This document shows positions 32,759 to 45,782 of a stretch of 64,000 bases of DNA, piece after piece. The notes beneath the pieces are model-generated. The model was not told the origin of the DNA. It made no database searches and worked only from the letters and a program-made list of their open reading frames with translations. The DNA is from Carposina sasakii (lineage: Eukaryota > Arthropoda > Insecta > Lepidoptera > Carposinidae). Location: assembly GCA_014607495.2 (NCBI GenBank), contig CP053149.1, positions 11,730,120 to 11,794,119 on the forward strand, given 5' to 3'. The position numbers were made by a program, and so were the translations under genes. Position 1 is the stretch's first letter, and every line of letters begins with the position of its first letter.

Positions 32759-32869
32759 GGGCCGATTATTCCAAACGGCAGATAGTTGATAATAAAGTTG
32801 ATCACGATAGATCCAACATAAACTTTATTTTTCTGATAGGCTATAAATCTTACGTTTGGAAATCGGCCC
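32759..32869. mobile_element. Very short PIF/Harbinger-type MITE
   Basis: 111 bp with termini GGGCCGATTATTCCAAACG and CGTTTGGAAATCGGCCC, flanked by TAA (32756-32758, 32870-32872). Non-coding; AT-rich core. Confidence 0.7.
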
Positions 32870-33559
32870 TAATTGTGCTGAATTATAATCTATATGTATG
32901 TATGTTTATGAGTGATTACAATCTCCTATCTAATGGAATAATAGATGTTTGACTGTTTGATATTCTTTTACATGCAATCTGCGAAAGAATTTTACTGAAA
33001 CTTGGTAGTTACAGTAAATAAATTACACATTTCAAAATCAATGTAATATCTGTCAAAAATAATTATATTATGTAAATCTATATCATATCTTTATATTGTG
33101 TCATTTGTATCACAAAAGTCATTCACGGCCGTTTTTGTGAAAAAGCCTTTTGCTTTTACACATTCGGTCCTTACAAGTGAATTGCAAGTTTTAACATTGT
33201 AAATAAATAGATAGTAATACAATTGGAAACCAGCTTAGCAAATAACTTCAAGCAAAATTACTACAATTTTTATTTCTCAAAAAGCCGCAGGCAGGAAAAC
33301 TCTCTAGAGTATAATAATACGTGAGAAATATAATTCCTTTTTGGTGGCCATTTAGTTGGATTGTCTTTACCTTTTGTTCGGGAAAGGTATTGAGGAAAAT
33401 CACCGGTTTTTTTCTTTACGTTGGTAATCCTTATCTTCAAAATGTATGTATTTTAAACTATAGAGACGTATAACACAAAGCCCTTCATGGAATTGAAGAT
33501 TAATAATAATAATATGTTGCCGGTATTACAATATTGACGGGCCTAGGCCATATGTTTAT

Positions 33560-33818
33560 TATTATTGTATTTACCTTACGAGTTGTGCCTCTCGAAACTT
33601 GTCTCGTGATCGAGGCAGGGATATCTGTATCACTTAACTGTCGCGAGATGGACTTGGGCGGCGCGGCCGTAAGGATTTAATGCATGTTTTGTGTGCGCCA
33701 GTCATAGTTGCATGTATCAGTATTGTGCTACAATGTATAATCATTATTCTACTTTTTAATACATGTGATGTTGGTGTGCCTAATCTTAATAAATAAATAA
33801 ATAAATTAATAATAATAA
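33560..33818 (+). mobile_element. LINE 3-prime end with (TAAA)n tail
   Basis: Sequence ending GTTGGTGTGCCTAATCTT then repeated AATA and TAA units looks like a non-LTR retrotransposon 3-prime untranslated region and tail. Copy X of the TAA-associated element begins in this tail. The 5-prime limit is a guess. Confidence 0.45.
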
Positions 33819-34487
33819 GCCCGCAGGGCAGCTTTGTGGCGAAGTTGTTGGTGATTGGCGTCACCACGGACCCGAGTTCAGAGGGCCACTTTACCATCTT
33901 TGGCCCTCGACTCTTAGCTTGCCTTCATTGGCTGGCTAAGAGGGAACAGCGCAAGAGCGGAACCTTTGCTTCAGGATGGAAGTGTAAAATGTCATAACTC
34001 CGGGGGTAACTGACGTTCATGCCCCGCAGTCTCACCTCTCTGCACCCTTAGCCGCGCCGGTGTTGCCTCCCCGGCATGCGCCACTTATGGGAAGCCCACC
34101 TCATGGCCTTAAATTACGGGCGGCAAGTCACTGCCTGCCACCTCACAATTTTGGGACTAGATTGTAATGGCAGGCGTCCGATAGTCTCCCAATATGAAAT
34201 AGCCCTTATCCAGCCACCCACCATTCAACCCTATAGTCCATTACCTTAGTTTTCCATCGCACCACTTAGATCTGCACTCCAATAGTCTTTGCACATGGTG
34301 GGGACCATCACCGGGTGTATCATACTGTGCGCTCGGTGATGGTATCCGCCATGTGTATCCCATACCATATTAATGCTCTCTTAAAAGGGCCTCTACATCT
34401 TGGCTACGGCCCGATGCACGCCTCTCAAAGGACCAGGACTCTGTAGTCCCGTGAATTTCGAAAGAGATATACAATAATAATAATAAA
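33819..34487 (+). mobile_element. TAA-microsatellite-associated retroelement, copy X
   Basis: Starts GCCCGCAGGGCAGCTTTGTG immediately after a (TAAA)n/(TAA)n tract and ends GACTCTGTAGTCCC ... AGAGATATAC then (AAT)n. About 0.67 kb. It shares both its start and its end with the copy at 37904. The constant 5-prime start and TAA context recall R4/Dong-type LINEs, which insert into TAA repeats; no RT is present, so this would be a non-autonomous relative. The family name is an inference. Confidence 0.65.
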
Positions 34488-34489
34488 TC

Positions 34490-35860
34490 ACTTTATTGTA
34501 CACACAAAAATTTTTCGTAGATGGGCGAACTTAATGCAATAATAGCATTTTCTACCAGATAACCCAATTACTGGAGAAAAGCTTAAGATTGTTATCTACA
34601 CTTGATCTTTGGCGATATTTATCTGATTTCGGAATAAATTATTATGATATAAGTATTCTCTGATGCCAAATAATAAGAAAATAAAAACATTTATCGGCAG
34701 TTTGACTTATTTGTGCACCCTTTTAAAGTAAACTAAATAACCATATCTAACAATATTATAGCGGTTTACATGGTACACTTTCATGAATTTTCTAAATAAA
34801 GACATTATAGATATACATGTTACAATATACCTAATAATGATGGCCCTATAAGTGATCATAGCCAAATAGGTCGTCGACCAACTAATAGGTCTCTGTAAAC
34901 GAAGTTCTTATACCTGACTAGGTATAATTTATTTATTATATTAATAAAGGATGCTGTAGTTCGATTTATATTTTTTTTCCGCATAAAATTAAACACCCTT
35001 CTTTGAAAATATAAAGACACCAACCTGCCAATTACATAGAAAAACTCAACACAGCCAAATCTACGACAGCTTAGCAACAAAACGGGCGAATAAGCCAAGT
35101 TCGTGGTTTGTAATAACAAATTAATCTCCGTGTTAATTAGGAGCCCAGATGTTTGTAAATCACGTCGACCGATTCCTATTGTTCCTGTTTCACTTTAAAC
35201 GGGAGATGAATAGAACAAATGGATGTTTAACTCGGGTTTAACATTACGAAGGGATGATTCGTATTTGCCCGACTGCACTGGGAAGTTGTTGTTTGACTTT
35301 GGACTGGAAACTTTGCAAGATTGATTTGTTTTCAAATTCATCGATCATTGAATATTAAATTGAATCGATGAAATGGAATAGTATCAAACAAATTGTTGAA
35401 ACGGTGTACATATAATAAATAGAAATATCTACCGTATTGCTAAGATTAATATTAAGGTCAGTTTTAATACCTTATAGACGCTTGTTAGATCCCCCGAGAT
35501 TTTCTATGGTTTATTTGCATTTTCTGGTCGCCTCTGTTCATTCTGACTTACAGGAGTTGCATGTCTTGCGAAAAAAATTGGAAATTATTAGAAATATTTT
35601 TAGGAAACTAAAGGGCCCTTGTAAGCGACGTTTTTTAAAAGCGCCCACACCGCGTGTTTGAACTTTGGGCTCTGTATTAGTAAAATAACGCAAGTAAAGT
35701 AAAGCAAGTAAATAATGAGGGTGCACTATTTTAAATACGAATAATTTGGATGGTAACGTAAACTAACCGCGTCATCACTCTGCGGTGAATGCACCAATTG
35801 ATGAGTCAGTACAGAACCAGCTCTATTGGCTTATTTTATGTATACAGTTTACTTTAGTAC
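34490..35860. other. Spacer with inverted retroelement 3-prime end
   Basis: The first 120 bases (ATCACTTTATTGTACACAC, CGAACTTAATGCAATAATAG) look like the minus-strand 3-prime end of a LINE that shares the TAA tract with copy X. ORFs at 34856 and 35437 are not recognised. Confidence 0.45.
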
Positions 35861-36107
35861 ATACATACATACATAATAATCACGCCTCTTTCCCGGACAG
35901 GCCCGGTAGGCAGAGATCACGGATCTCCATTTGCTACGATCCTGACACACCTCTTTCGCTTCATCTACTTTCATGATATTTTTCATGCACGCTCGTCGGT
36001 TTAGGGTACTCTTGACCTGACCTTTCTTTAGAATTTCACCAATTTCATCGGTAAAAGTCCGGCGAGGTCTTCCCCTTCCAACCCTTCCCTTCCTTCCCTT
36101 ACTTTAG
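35861..36107 (-). mobile_element. LINE 3-prime fragment with (ATGT)n tail
   Basis: Minus-strand member of the same family, with CATACATACATA at its tail end (35861) and GGCGAGGTCTTCCCCTTCC at the coding side. This copy keeps the GTCAAGAGTACCCTAAACC part without the two-base loss seen at 45.8 kb. Confidence 0.65.
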
Positions 36108-37159
36108 TACCTACTTATAAAAAACCTGGTTCAAACGTGTTTTCAGTACTGCTGCTGATCGGTGAATTTCTTATATAACTGTGTCCCAGGAACGTAAATA
36201 AATTTGATTTGAACATATTAAGTCTGAACACAATATTTTTATAGTCCTGGCAAATACCTTGTTGGTGGTATCAACATAAAAAACCCTGAAAAGTTTATCA
36301 TAACTATATTTGCAGAAGTTGATCCGTTTTTCCTCAGTATAACCATTAGGCTGCGACTACATTATGTAGGCAGAAGGTACAAGTGCTTGTGAGTGGGCCT
36401 ATTTATCATAGACCTATTAAATACTATCCAATATTCGATAACACTCAATTTGTTCTGTTTAATTACTCATTTTGCATTATCGGGTGGGAAAAGGTGCATT
36501 TTCCTTAGACAGTGATTGTAGGAAGGAGTAATTATAATTATATTAACAAAAATACGTGACTTTCAATTCAAAATTTCTTTATTAATAATTTTACAAAATT
36601 ATTTTATTATATAACCAAACGTTTCACGTCATAACTAGCAATCTAATAATAAATCCATATTCCTTAATTGGCAAGATACTAACTGTGATAGCATAATATC
36701 ACAAGATGAAGTATTATAGTGTTTAAATATATAAGAATATATATTGTTAGCTGCCAGCAATGCTGCCAGCCTCCTGGGCACCCTCCCGGTAGATGGCAAC
36801 TTTATACATACATTTAAATATTTATAAGAATAATATATTTATAACAAAAAAAAAAAAAAGAATATATATTTAAATACAAATTCAAAGTAAAATATAATAG
36901 TAGAGTTATAACGAGAATATTTATTTATTCCCGCTGTCACCACCACCAAATCCACAGCCGTAGGCTATGTTTGCACATAGCGTTCGCCCGCGACTCCCCC
37001 TGCAACCACTAATCATGTTTTATGGGACTAGCTTAACAAGTACTTTGGCAACGTTAAGCAAGTCCATTGGTTTTATAAGTGGAATGGAAATCTGATCCTG
37101 AATATTAAACTTTCCTGAGTTTGAATATGCTTGTTACAAAGTATATAAATATAAATATC

Positions 37160-37372
37160 ACATTATCTCCCAAAAAGGTTGGGCAGAACGTTGCAAAAGT
37201 ACACCCACATTTCACCAGTAAGCCTTTTAAGTTCCACATGGTAAGGGATGAGCCTACCGCCGCTGTCCGGGCACAAATAGGTACAACATTCTAGCGACCG
37301 GTAACGAATCCAATGGAAATGTTTCCGTGCCATTATAAATTGGTATACTATTAGCGTCAGAGCCTCATTAAA
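37160..37372 (-). repeat. Dispersed repeat
   Basis: On the minus strand it includes GCCCGGACAGCGGCGGTAGG, CATGTGGAACTTAAAAGG and TTCTGCCCAACCTTTTTGGG. A shorter plus-strand relative is at 45612-45725 (GTGGAACTTAATAGGCTAAT, CACTTCTGCCCATCTTC). A 70-codon open frame across it is not supported as a gene. Confidence 0.55.
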
Positions 37373-37513
37373 CAACAGGGTCCATCACGGGCAGGTGAGG
37401 TTGCCTTTGGGTCCTAAAGTATGAGCCAAACTCCCTTAGATTAGATACATATAAAAATAGAGTTTGAAAATATCTACTGTTATAATAATAATAATAATAT
37501 AATAATAAAATAA

Positions 37514-37903
37514 GTTTCAGGGGGCCCATGAAATGAGTTGGCGAGTCACCGCCTGCCACCTAACAATTATGAGACTTGGTTGTAATGGCAGGTGTCCGTT
37601 AGTCTCCTTCAATAGCCCGATTTTCCAACCCCACCCAAAATTCAGCCCCATAGCCCATGACCTTGTTTCCCATCGCATGACAGAGCTCTGCACTCCAATA
37701 GTCTTGCACATGGCGGAGACCATCGCCGGGTGTATCATATTGTGCGTTCGGCGATGGTATCCGTCATGTGTATCCAACACCATATTAAAGTTCTCTTAAA
37801 AGGGCCTCTACATCTTGGCTACGGCCCGATGCAAGCCTCTCAAAGGACCGGGACTCTGTAGTCCCGAGAATTTCAAAAGAGATACAAATAATAATAATAA
37901 TAA
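37514..37903 (+). mobile_element. TAA-associated retroelement, copy Y, 5-prime truncated
   Basis: Begins at GTTTCAGGGGGCCCATGAAA after (TAA)n at 37481-37513 and ends with GACTCTGTAGTCCCGAGAA and (AAT)n. Copy Z follows directly, so the two form a head-to-tail tandem joined by TAA repeats. Confidence 0.7.
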
Positions 37904-38596
37904 GCCCGCAGGGCAGCTTGTGGCGAGCTGTTGGGAGGTAGCGTTCCCACGGACCTGAAGTGCTCCCGGGGGAAGACCCTGTTCCTCATCTCCGGCGCCG
38001 GAGTGAGGTCTGACGAGGAACAGTTCCCCCACCTCTGCCTTGCCTTCGCCGGCCGGGCAGAGTGGAGTCGCGAGAGCTATGACAGCTCGAGGGTGGACGT
38101 GCCCGTCAGTAAGTGGCGAGTTGGCTTCGGTTTAAAGTCCAGGGGCACCCCTCCACCCTAGCCGCTCACCAAATGTTGCCCCCTTTGTCGCTCCGTGCGT
38201 GCGGCCGTTTCAGGGGGCCCATGAAATGAGTCGGCGAGTCACCGTCTGCCACCAAACAATTATGAGACTTGGTTGTAATGGCAGGCGTCCGTTAGTCTCC
38301 TTCAATATCCCAGTTACCTAACCCCACCCAACATTCATAGCCCCATAGCCCATGACCTTTGTTTCCATCGCATGACATAGATCTGCACTCCAATGGTCTT
38401 GCACTTGGCGGGGACCATCGCCGGGTGTATCAAATTGTGCGGTCGGCGATGGTATCCGCCATGTGTATCCCACACCATATTAAAAGTTCTCTAAAAAGGG
38501 CCTCTACATCTTGGCCACGGCCCGATGCACGCCTCTCAAAGGACCGGGACTCTGTAGTCCCGAGAATTTAAACAGAGATACAATAATAATAATAAT
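37904..38596 (+). mobile_element. TAA-associated retroelement, copy Z
   Basis: Starts GCCCGCAGGGCAGCTTGTGG inside the TAA tail of copy Y and ends in (AAT)n at 38581-38596. Its 5-prime third is GC-rich with an open frame (37931-38161) that I do not recognise and that is not kept in copy X. It continues with the module shared by X and Y. Confidence 0.7.
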
Positions 38597-40007
38597 CTTT
38601 ATTTCAGGTACAACCCATATCATTAAAATCATAAAATAAAATAAAATAAAATTGCAAAATAAAATAAAATATTAAAATAGTCAGTTAAAATAAACTTCAA
38701 AAGTGAAGCCGTCCTAAATCACTTGCGGTTTGCACTCTGATGTACTGCAATCTAGTGTCGCATTATCGGGCTAGTAAAATCATTCACTACGGCTCTAAGG
38801 ATCTTATTTTTAGAATTCCGTAGTCCCTTCCAGAACGAGGCCACCCGGGATCTCAAGTTATGGGATTATTATTTTATTTATACGAGATGTGACAGTAGGT
38901 GGGGATATATTAGATATCCCACTGGTGTCTGCCCGTCTTCACCTACGCCTTCCGCAGACCCCGGTGGTAGGCGAAAAGTAGCTTGAAATATTGTGTTCTT
39001 GATAATAATATACAAATGGCTATATTCCCGAAATGTAACCTGAGCTATAAGATCATTAAAGAGATTCCACAGTCACGTTCAGCACAGCGGCGATTGATGT
39101 AAATGATAGAATTCTTTTAATAAAGAATAATAATACCTTGATTTTGTAGAAGGTTTATTATTTGTTTTTTCATATTATTATGTACCTATTTAGAGCGAGA
39201 ATACTAATTCATCAAAGGAGAATGAGAATACGATTAAACCCTGTTAATCAGCTCTTCATAATAATGGTCATTGTTTATAATCTGTGATTCTTCAATTACT
39301 TTATTTATTTGTTTTCTAATATTACATAAATCCTTATAATAAATGAAGAGCAGCTTTCCCTGTTTCATCAACTGGTTTCAACAAACATGTTATCCACGGA
39401 AATTACGCGAAATAGACGAGATTTCAAAATAAAAATTCATTCACGAAAACAAAACAAGCATTTGTCGCCATTTTTACAGAGCCTTCAGTTATAAACGCAT
39501 AAATTGTAATAGCCTTCGGTTCGGTACAAATTGCGTTTGATTTGCGAGTGGTGACGTCACGCACTTGTCATGCGCCCAGTGAGTGATGGCCTTAATATAG
39601 TCGGAGTAAGGCCTTGTTTATATGAGAGTGTTCTATGGTTAATTGATTTATAGTCAATTTGAGATTATTTACATATCTCAGATTTCATCTATAATTTTTT
39701 TTTATAAAATTTCAAATTTATAATAAAAAAAATCCGAGATTCGAACATAAAAAATCCGACATTTGATCCTTAGTAAGTAATAAAATTGTCTATTAACTAG
39801 TTATTACATAGAAGCAATAAAATAATTTAATTTGTAGCTTCAGTAGTATTTTTAGACGACGACGTGCTCGGGATCAATATGGTTAAAAAATTATGGTTAA
39901 AACTTAATAGGTATAAATTAGAGATAGTTACACATAGCTATGTTTCCGAAATAGGACAGCCAGAAATGCATCATCATAAAGTAAACCCCACAGCCACAAT
40001 TAGTATC

Positions 40008-40262
40008 TCCTTCTTTAGCCTATTGCAGTCCACTGCTGGACGTAGGCCTCCCCCAGGGTACCCCACAGGGCTACTGCCACGGGGGGGTTTTGCCCATAGT
40101 CACCACGCTGGGCAGGCGGGTTGGTGACCGCAGTGTGATTTTCGGACTATATTGTCAGCATGGGAGGCGCTGCTGCCCACCTCCCGGAAACCCTTAATCG
40201 CCTCATACGATACCCACGGGCAGGCATGGTACAAACTCTACTCTGCCGGCACCACGCGGCTA
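40008..40262 (-). repeat. Dispersed repeat, LINE 3-prime type
   Basis: Same family as 15294-15553: CCTATTGCAGTCCACTGCTG, GACGTAGGCCTCCCCCAGGG, AATCGCCTCATACGATACCC and CTCTGCCGGCACCACGCG. The (ATC)n end is absent. Confidence 0.75.
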
Positions 40263-43200
40263 ATTAGCATAGTGGGGACAAATACTGAGATACTGAACAA
40301 GTACCATTGTGTTGAGTTATACGACAGTGTTATTACTCGCAGGAAATATTTCTTTTTGATTATACGCAATGTTTGCTTTCCGTGCCAAATGTATCGGGCG
40401 ATACTGTGACTAGTTAAATGGGCTTATTGGTTATTGTGTGATACATTGCTGTTTTTTTGGTCACTTGTGACTCTCCTTTGGGATTGATCAGTTAATTGAA
40501 CTTTTTTGAGCAACTTTTTTTTAAATCATCCGTAGGTTAAAATTTTGTTTTTAAGTAATTATATAAGGTCAACTTAAACGAAGCATGCTATTTTTTATGC
40601 CTGAAAAATTGAAAAACAAGTCGGAAAATTTTGGAATTTTCCTGCCAAAATTTTCACTGTTTTTCAACTCAGAATCATGGTCTGAAGTCACCATATCAAT
40701 ATTTACCTGGCTGTCACAAACACCCTGTATAAACGATCAATATTATGTAGCTGGCTTATCACGTGAAAAAATGCCCGTGTTCCGTAGTCTCTTACGATAT
40801 AAAGATATGCAGCTGATGTATTCTACTAAAGCCTCTATTTTACCTTAAAATTAAATCATCAACTTTATACCCCATTTAAACTATATAACTTGCTCAATTC
40901 AATACAGCGATCATATCGGCACTCCCATGTGTACCCAGCCTAGCACCGTCGCGTTGATTATCCGGCCGAGTGGAAACGCCAAACGTTAAGCTAGATATAA
41001 TACCGGCGCAGATCACCCTCTGATATCCCAAATTCTATTAGCACAAAAACCACGGAATACCTAATAGTGTAGCAAAAACTAGTAATGGCTGAGGGATTGT
41101 TTTTGAGGCTCTATATGTTATTTATTACTATAATATAGGTCATTTGAATCAATTTCCAAGTCTTTCGTTTAAAAATAAAAAAAATATTTGGTATGAAATG
41201 TGCTTATATTATTTTTGATAATGCTATAATGCTCACCAAATTCTCAAATTCTTATCATTATACATTAAACCTAAAAATTATTTCTACTTCAATTTTGAGA
41301 ATACAGCCATATATGTTATGTAGGTATATACACGTAAAAAAAACCTAGACTGAAAACTCATATAAATAATCTAAAAAGTATGTAATTTAATACGATTTTA
41401 TAAATGGCTTGCATGTAATAAAGAGCATACGGCCTTAATGAACGATATTGGCCCTTTCTAGGGATTATGAGTTAATTCTCCTGAAGCAGGGGAAGGACAG
41501 GGGTAACAAAATTCTTGCGTCATCACTGGCCAAGGGATCAAGGTATTAGCACCTCGGTTTTGGTTTAAAATTTTATTTTTCGGATTGTAGGGAACTTTTG
41601 CAGAATTTATGGCCACACCTATCTATATTATTCAGAGCGGTAATTATAAAATTAGATGTCCAAGTAAATTGAAACTATAAATATATTATTTTAAACTTTT
41701 CGACATGTTAATCGTTGACAGATTTTGAGAATTTTCTTTTGTGCGTATGATTGTGTATGTTTAAAATACGAGTACATTGAATTATTTTCTAATATTTACT
41801 TTTAGATGGATGAGCTGAACAATAAAATTATCTTTTACGTACTTTTCTAGATCATGAATACTGAAAATTATATTAGTTAGATAAATATCAATGTATACAG
41901 TTTCAGTTTCATTATTCTAATACCAGATAATCCCATTAACAATTTTAGGGTCGCCATTTAACCACCCGCAAAAGTTAATTTAGAATACCAGGCGACAAAT
42001 ACAAACAAATAGGCAGCACTAAGCTATATTATGCCTTCCCCTAACACGTCACAATACTTGGTTAATTAGACTAAATAACAGCGTACAACCAGACGCAAAC
42101 ACGAGCCGTTAATTGTAATGAAGGCAACCGATTACATTCTGAGCCCGAACACTCTTTCATTTCGCTGGGAAGGCGGAAAGCGTCACAATACGCTAGTCAC
42201 TTTGCCAAAAACAAGCCCAATAACGCCCTGGCAAACAGCGAAAATGATGGGTTAGTTACAAAACAAGATACACTCTTCTCCCTCGTACCGCGATCGGAGG
42301 AACAAAGACAACAAACATTTGACGAACACCATGAGAAACAAGACAGTCTCTCGACGAGCCAAAAGATGCCGAAAAGCCTCTAATATTTTCCACACGTCCG
42401 CGAGTATTCACAGGAGACTGGGAACGAAAATTAGTTACTGGGAATTCCTTGTTTTTGTCTGAATGCATTGCGTGATTTTCTTTGTTAGAGAATAACAAAC
42501 GTCACCTTTGAAATTGAACAACGTAGACTGAATTGCCAAGCAGGACGAAGTATTGCGTCGTCGTGCGGGATTGCACATTAGCATGTGTTGGAGCCCATCC
42601 TTGAAATGTTGCTAAAAACTTTTTTGAGAATTTGTACCAAAATAATTTAATGATATGGAATTCTCGTGGTGCGACTGTTCGTTTGTCTGTTATCTCATAA
42701 CCTATCACTATCAACTTCGACTTCTCATACTCGTATGTATGTAGTTTTCGTAATAAAAAGACTTTAGCTATTCAAAATCAATCACTTTACCAGAAATTCC
42801 TGGCTACCCCACAGGTACGTCATTGCATTTGAGACGCATGTGAGCGTTCAAGTACAACTACTATAGTTCATGAATTTGTAGCTCATATTTCTTTCAGTTG
42901 CTAACTCGCCGGCACAAACTGCAAATTATTTTGTCAACAGCTTTCGCATTGCATATTAAAAGCTAATTTTTGCATACGGAAGTTATGAAAAAAGGTAAAA
43001 ATGTTATACAGTCGAGTTGGCAACACATCTCCGCGTATGGTAGACAGTGTAATGGTCGCCCGGTCGCATATTTTGGAGGACTTTGTTGCCGCTTTGTGTT
43101 CTCTTGGTTAATTTTTTTCCGGATTAATTTGTCTGCGTATTCAAATTGCAAATTGTAAGATAAAAGCGTGACCTTTTCTGTATTATTCGGCGCGGATTCG

Positions 43201-43890
43201 GGACATTTTTTAAACAACATGCATAGTTATTATGGCGGGTATTTGGATATTTTCGTGCGTAGGTAATGCTGTGTTGTTATGAATTATATAGGATGGAATA
43301 TTTTAATTAAACTCCAGGTATACTTATTAATATGTTTTATTTACTAATTTATCTACTAGAGTGGAATATTCTAGCCTACACTATAGGAGGCTATCAGTGC
43401 AAAAATGATTTCATATCATAATCATTCACCATATGATTCAAACTATAAAAATACCTGAAATAATTTTTTCCACTTTTAAAAGCAAAATGATAAGTAATTT
43501 AAGGCTTAAATTAAAAACACGTCAAGCATATCAAAATGCAATACTTTAAACATTTTATATCTATTTTATCATTCAAAATTGAATTTTGTCTCCGACGTGA
43601 CTTCGACCCCTGTAAGATTTCATGTATAATTTTTTTTCTGCATTTCCCCTCTTCATGAAGAAGTCATAAATCATGTGAGATATAAGCACAGACATGGATA
43701 TTAATATATACATAATAACGAATGAAGATATCTAACGCCGCCGTTTCAATTTGTATAAAACGCCAACCTTGTACCTCGTTTACTGTTTAGTTAGTTATAT
43801 AGTCACATCCTATCTTCACACGAAAAAATGATGTTTGTAGGCAAAGTCAACGTAAATGTAAACAAAGAAATTTACGGTACTTACTAGCGC
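40263..43890. other. Largest stretch without recognised elements
   Basis: No gene or complete transposon identified. CACAAACACCCTGTATA at about 40715-40735 resembles one end of a Tc1/mariner-type element but no matching start was found. Several ORFs of 60-88 codons at 42.2-43.2 kb lack any recognisable domain. Confidence 0.5.
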
Positions 43891-43970
43891 GGTATTCAGA
43901 GTTCGTGGGTTCGATTCCCACTCGGGTGAGGAATTTTTTCCATTTCTTTATTAATAATTTTATAAAAAAA
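43891..43970 (+). mobile_element. tRNA-derived SINE fragment
   Basis: B box GGTTCGATTCC at 43908-43918 followed by GAGGAATTTTTTCCATTTCT and an A-rich end. Same family as the copies at 2611 and 3250. The 5-prime half is missing. Confidence 0.75.
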
Positions 43971-44434
43971 AAATTATAAACGTAACATAAGCTGAACCCT
44001 GAACTGTTATTGATGTTTGGAATGGAAATAGAGTTGATCTTGGGAAATGAGGTGAGTTATATCTTTTTTAACGAAAAAAGGGTTTAAAATACAAGATGAA
44101 ATTCATGAAATAAATTTCAAAAAATACATGGCATGGAACAGCTAGTCTACTCATATTATACACCTGTGGAGTTAAGTCTGCAGCGTCCTGCGTACAGCCG
44201 ACATGACTGACGGTCCTATTATCCATGTACATGTACATTTGTGTTCGGGACTTTCGAGTTTTTCTAACTTATATTGGCTTATTTTAATTTATTTACAAAC
44301 AAAAATATTATTGTACTTTTATCATGTAGGTAGTAAAAAAACTAATTATGTACTCACAATATTAAACAGTGATTATTGCAATAATTTTTGTCTTGGATAG
44401 TATTTTTTATTAACTTTTTTATATACTTAACTTA

Positions 44435-44573
44435 TAACTGACCACCTGTCACTACTAACCGAACTTGTACATCTCAACTATACCCTCAAAATTTGTCAGA
44501 AGTGGCACCATGTGGTCCTATCGGCCCTTGGTGCTCTGCCTACCCCGTTAAAGGCGTGATTATATGTAAGTAT
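44435..44573 (-). repeat. Dispersed repeat, inverted member
   Basis: Reverse-orientation relative of 28623-28800 (TACATCTCAACTATACCCTC, CTATCGGCCCTTGGTGCTCT, AAAGGCGTGATTATATG). Confidence 0.65.
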
Positions 44574-45132
44574 AATATACTTAAAGAAATAAAATATCAC
44601 ATACTTCATAAATGAAAATGATTATTTATTTGCTCAAAACATGGTACCAAAAGTTATATTACATTTAATTTTTTTTAATTTTTTTTATTATATTTTATTA
44701 TTTATTATAACATCTAGTCTCACTCTGGGGTTTTGTATCGAGCATATAAATAACTATTGAAACATGTATGACTTGGAAACAAAAATATGATATTTATCAT
44801 ATCAAATGTTTGTCTACCGAGATTCAAACCTATAGCGCGGCTGATAGGGTCACTTCACTACCTACTACACCAATCAGCCGTCGCGTTGTGTTGGTAGAAG
44901 TTTTATTTCATCTTCTATTTTTCTTATCAAGTCCTTTTCAATTTCTTTGTTCCTGTCGCATATTCTCATCGGTTTTTCTTTAATTTCAGAACTGATTGCT
45001 ACTTCGGAGAGTTATTGACGAAGATAAATAACAGGTGAGTTTAGTTTTAATTTACATCTTTATTTATATATATTTACATTTTTCAATGTCCTTTAAGAGG
45101 AAGTAGGGGACTTCATGGTTCCATCATTTCGG

Positions 45133-45418
45133 TCTATCTATCTAATATATAAAATTCTCGTGTACGGTGTTAGAAGTTAAACTCCTCCGAAACGGCTCGA
45201 CGGATTTTCGTAAATCTTAGCATGCATATCGGTTAGGGTGGAGAATCGGACAACATCTATTTTTCATCCCCCTAAATTTTTATTTTATTTTTTTGACAAA
45301 ATTTTTTGTTTTTATTTTTTTATAATACAGCATACAAAAATACATACGACCATGAATTTTCACCCCTCTAGGACCAACCCCTTTTACATGGCAAAATAAC
45401 GTTTGCCGGGTCAGCTAG
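45133..45418 (+). mobile_element. Non-autonomous Helitron
   Basis: Starts within TCTATCTATCTAATATATAA (exact TC ambiguous because of the TCTA repeats) and ends GTTTGCCGGGTCAGCTAG at 45418, followed by T. The internal CTCCTCCGAAACGGCT block is common to moth and butterfly repeats of this kind. No coding content. Confidence 0.65.
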
Positions 45419-45611
45419 TGAAAAATAAAAATGAACATAGAGACTTTAAACAATTTTCATCACATATATCCTGCCTGCGTATAAAATAATTATTGTTATT
45501 ATAGAATTATAAACTGGATTACCTGTTTCCAAAGTGAATCCTGCAATATGGTTAAAATAAATTAATTCTGAAAACACTATTAGAGATATCAAGATTATTA
45601 ATTTATTTTTA

Positions 45612-45725
45612 CATACACGTGGAACTTAATAGGCTAATTGGTGAAAAGTGTGTGTATAATTTGCACACTTCTGCCCATCTTCTTTGGGGGATAATGGGCA
45701 TGATTATTATGTCCATACGTATGCG
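45612..45725 (+). repeat. Dispersed repeat, short member
   Basis: Relative of 37160-37372 with the same order of blocks, ending GGCATGATTATTATGTCC. Confidence 0.5.
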
Positions 45726-45782
45726 TTACTTTACCATAAAAAGTTATAAAATCGCAATTTATCCAAAAAAGTTCTTACATAT

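Noticed and set aside
36985..37015. CGCCCGCGACTCCCCCTG as another Helitron end
   Set aside because: Only a short core matches and neither the CTAG end nor the TC end is found.
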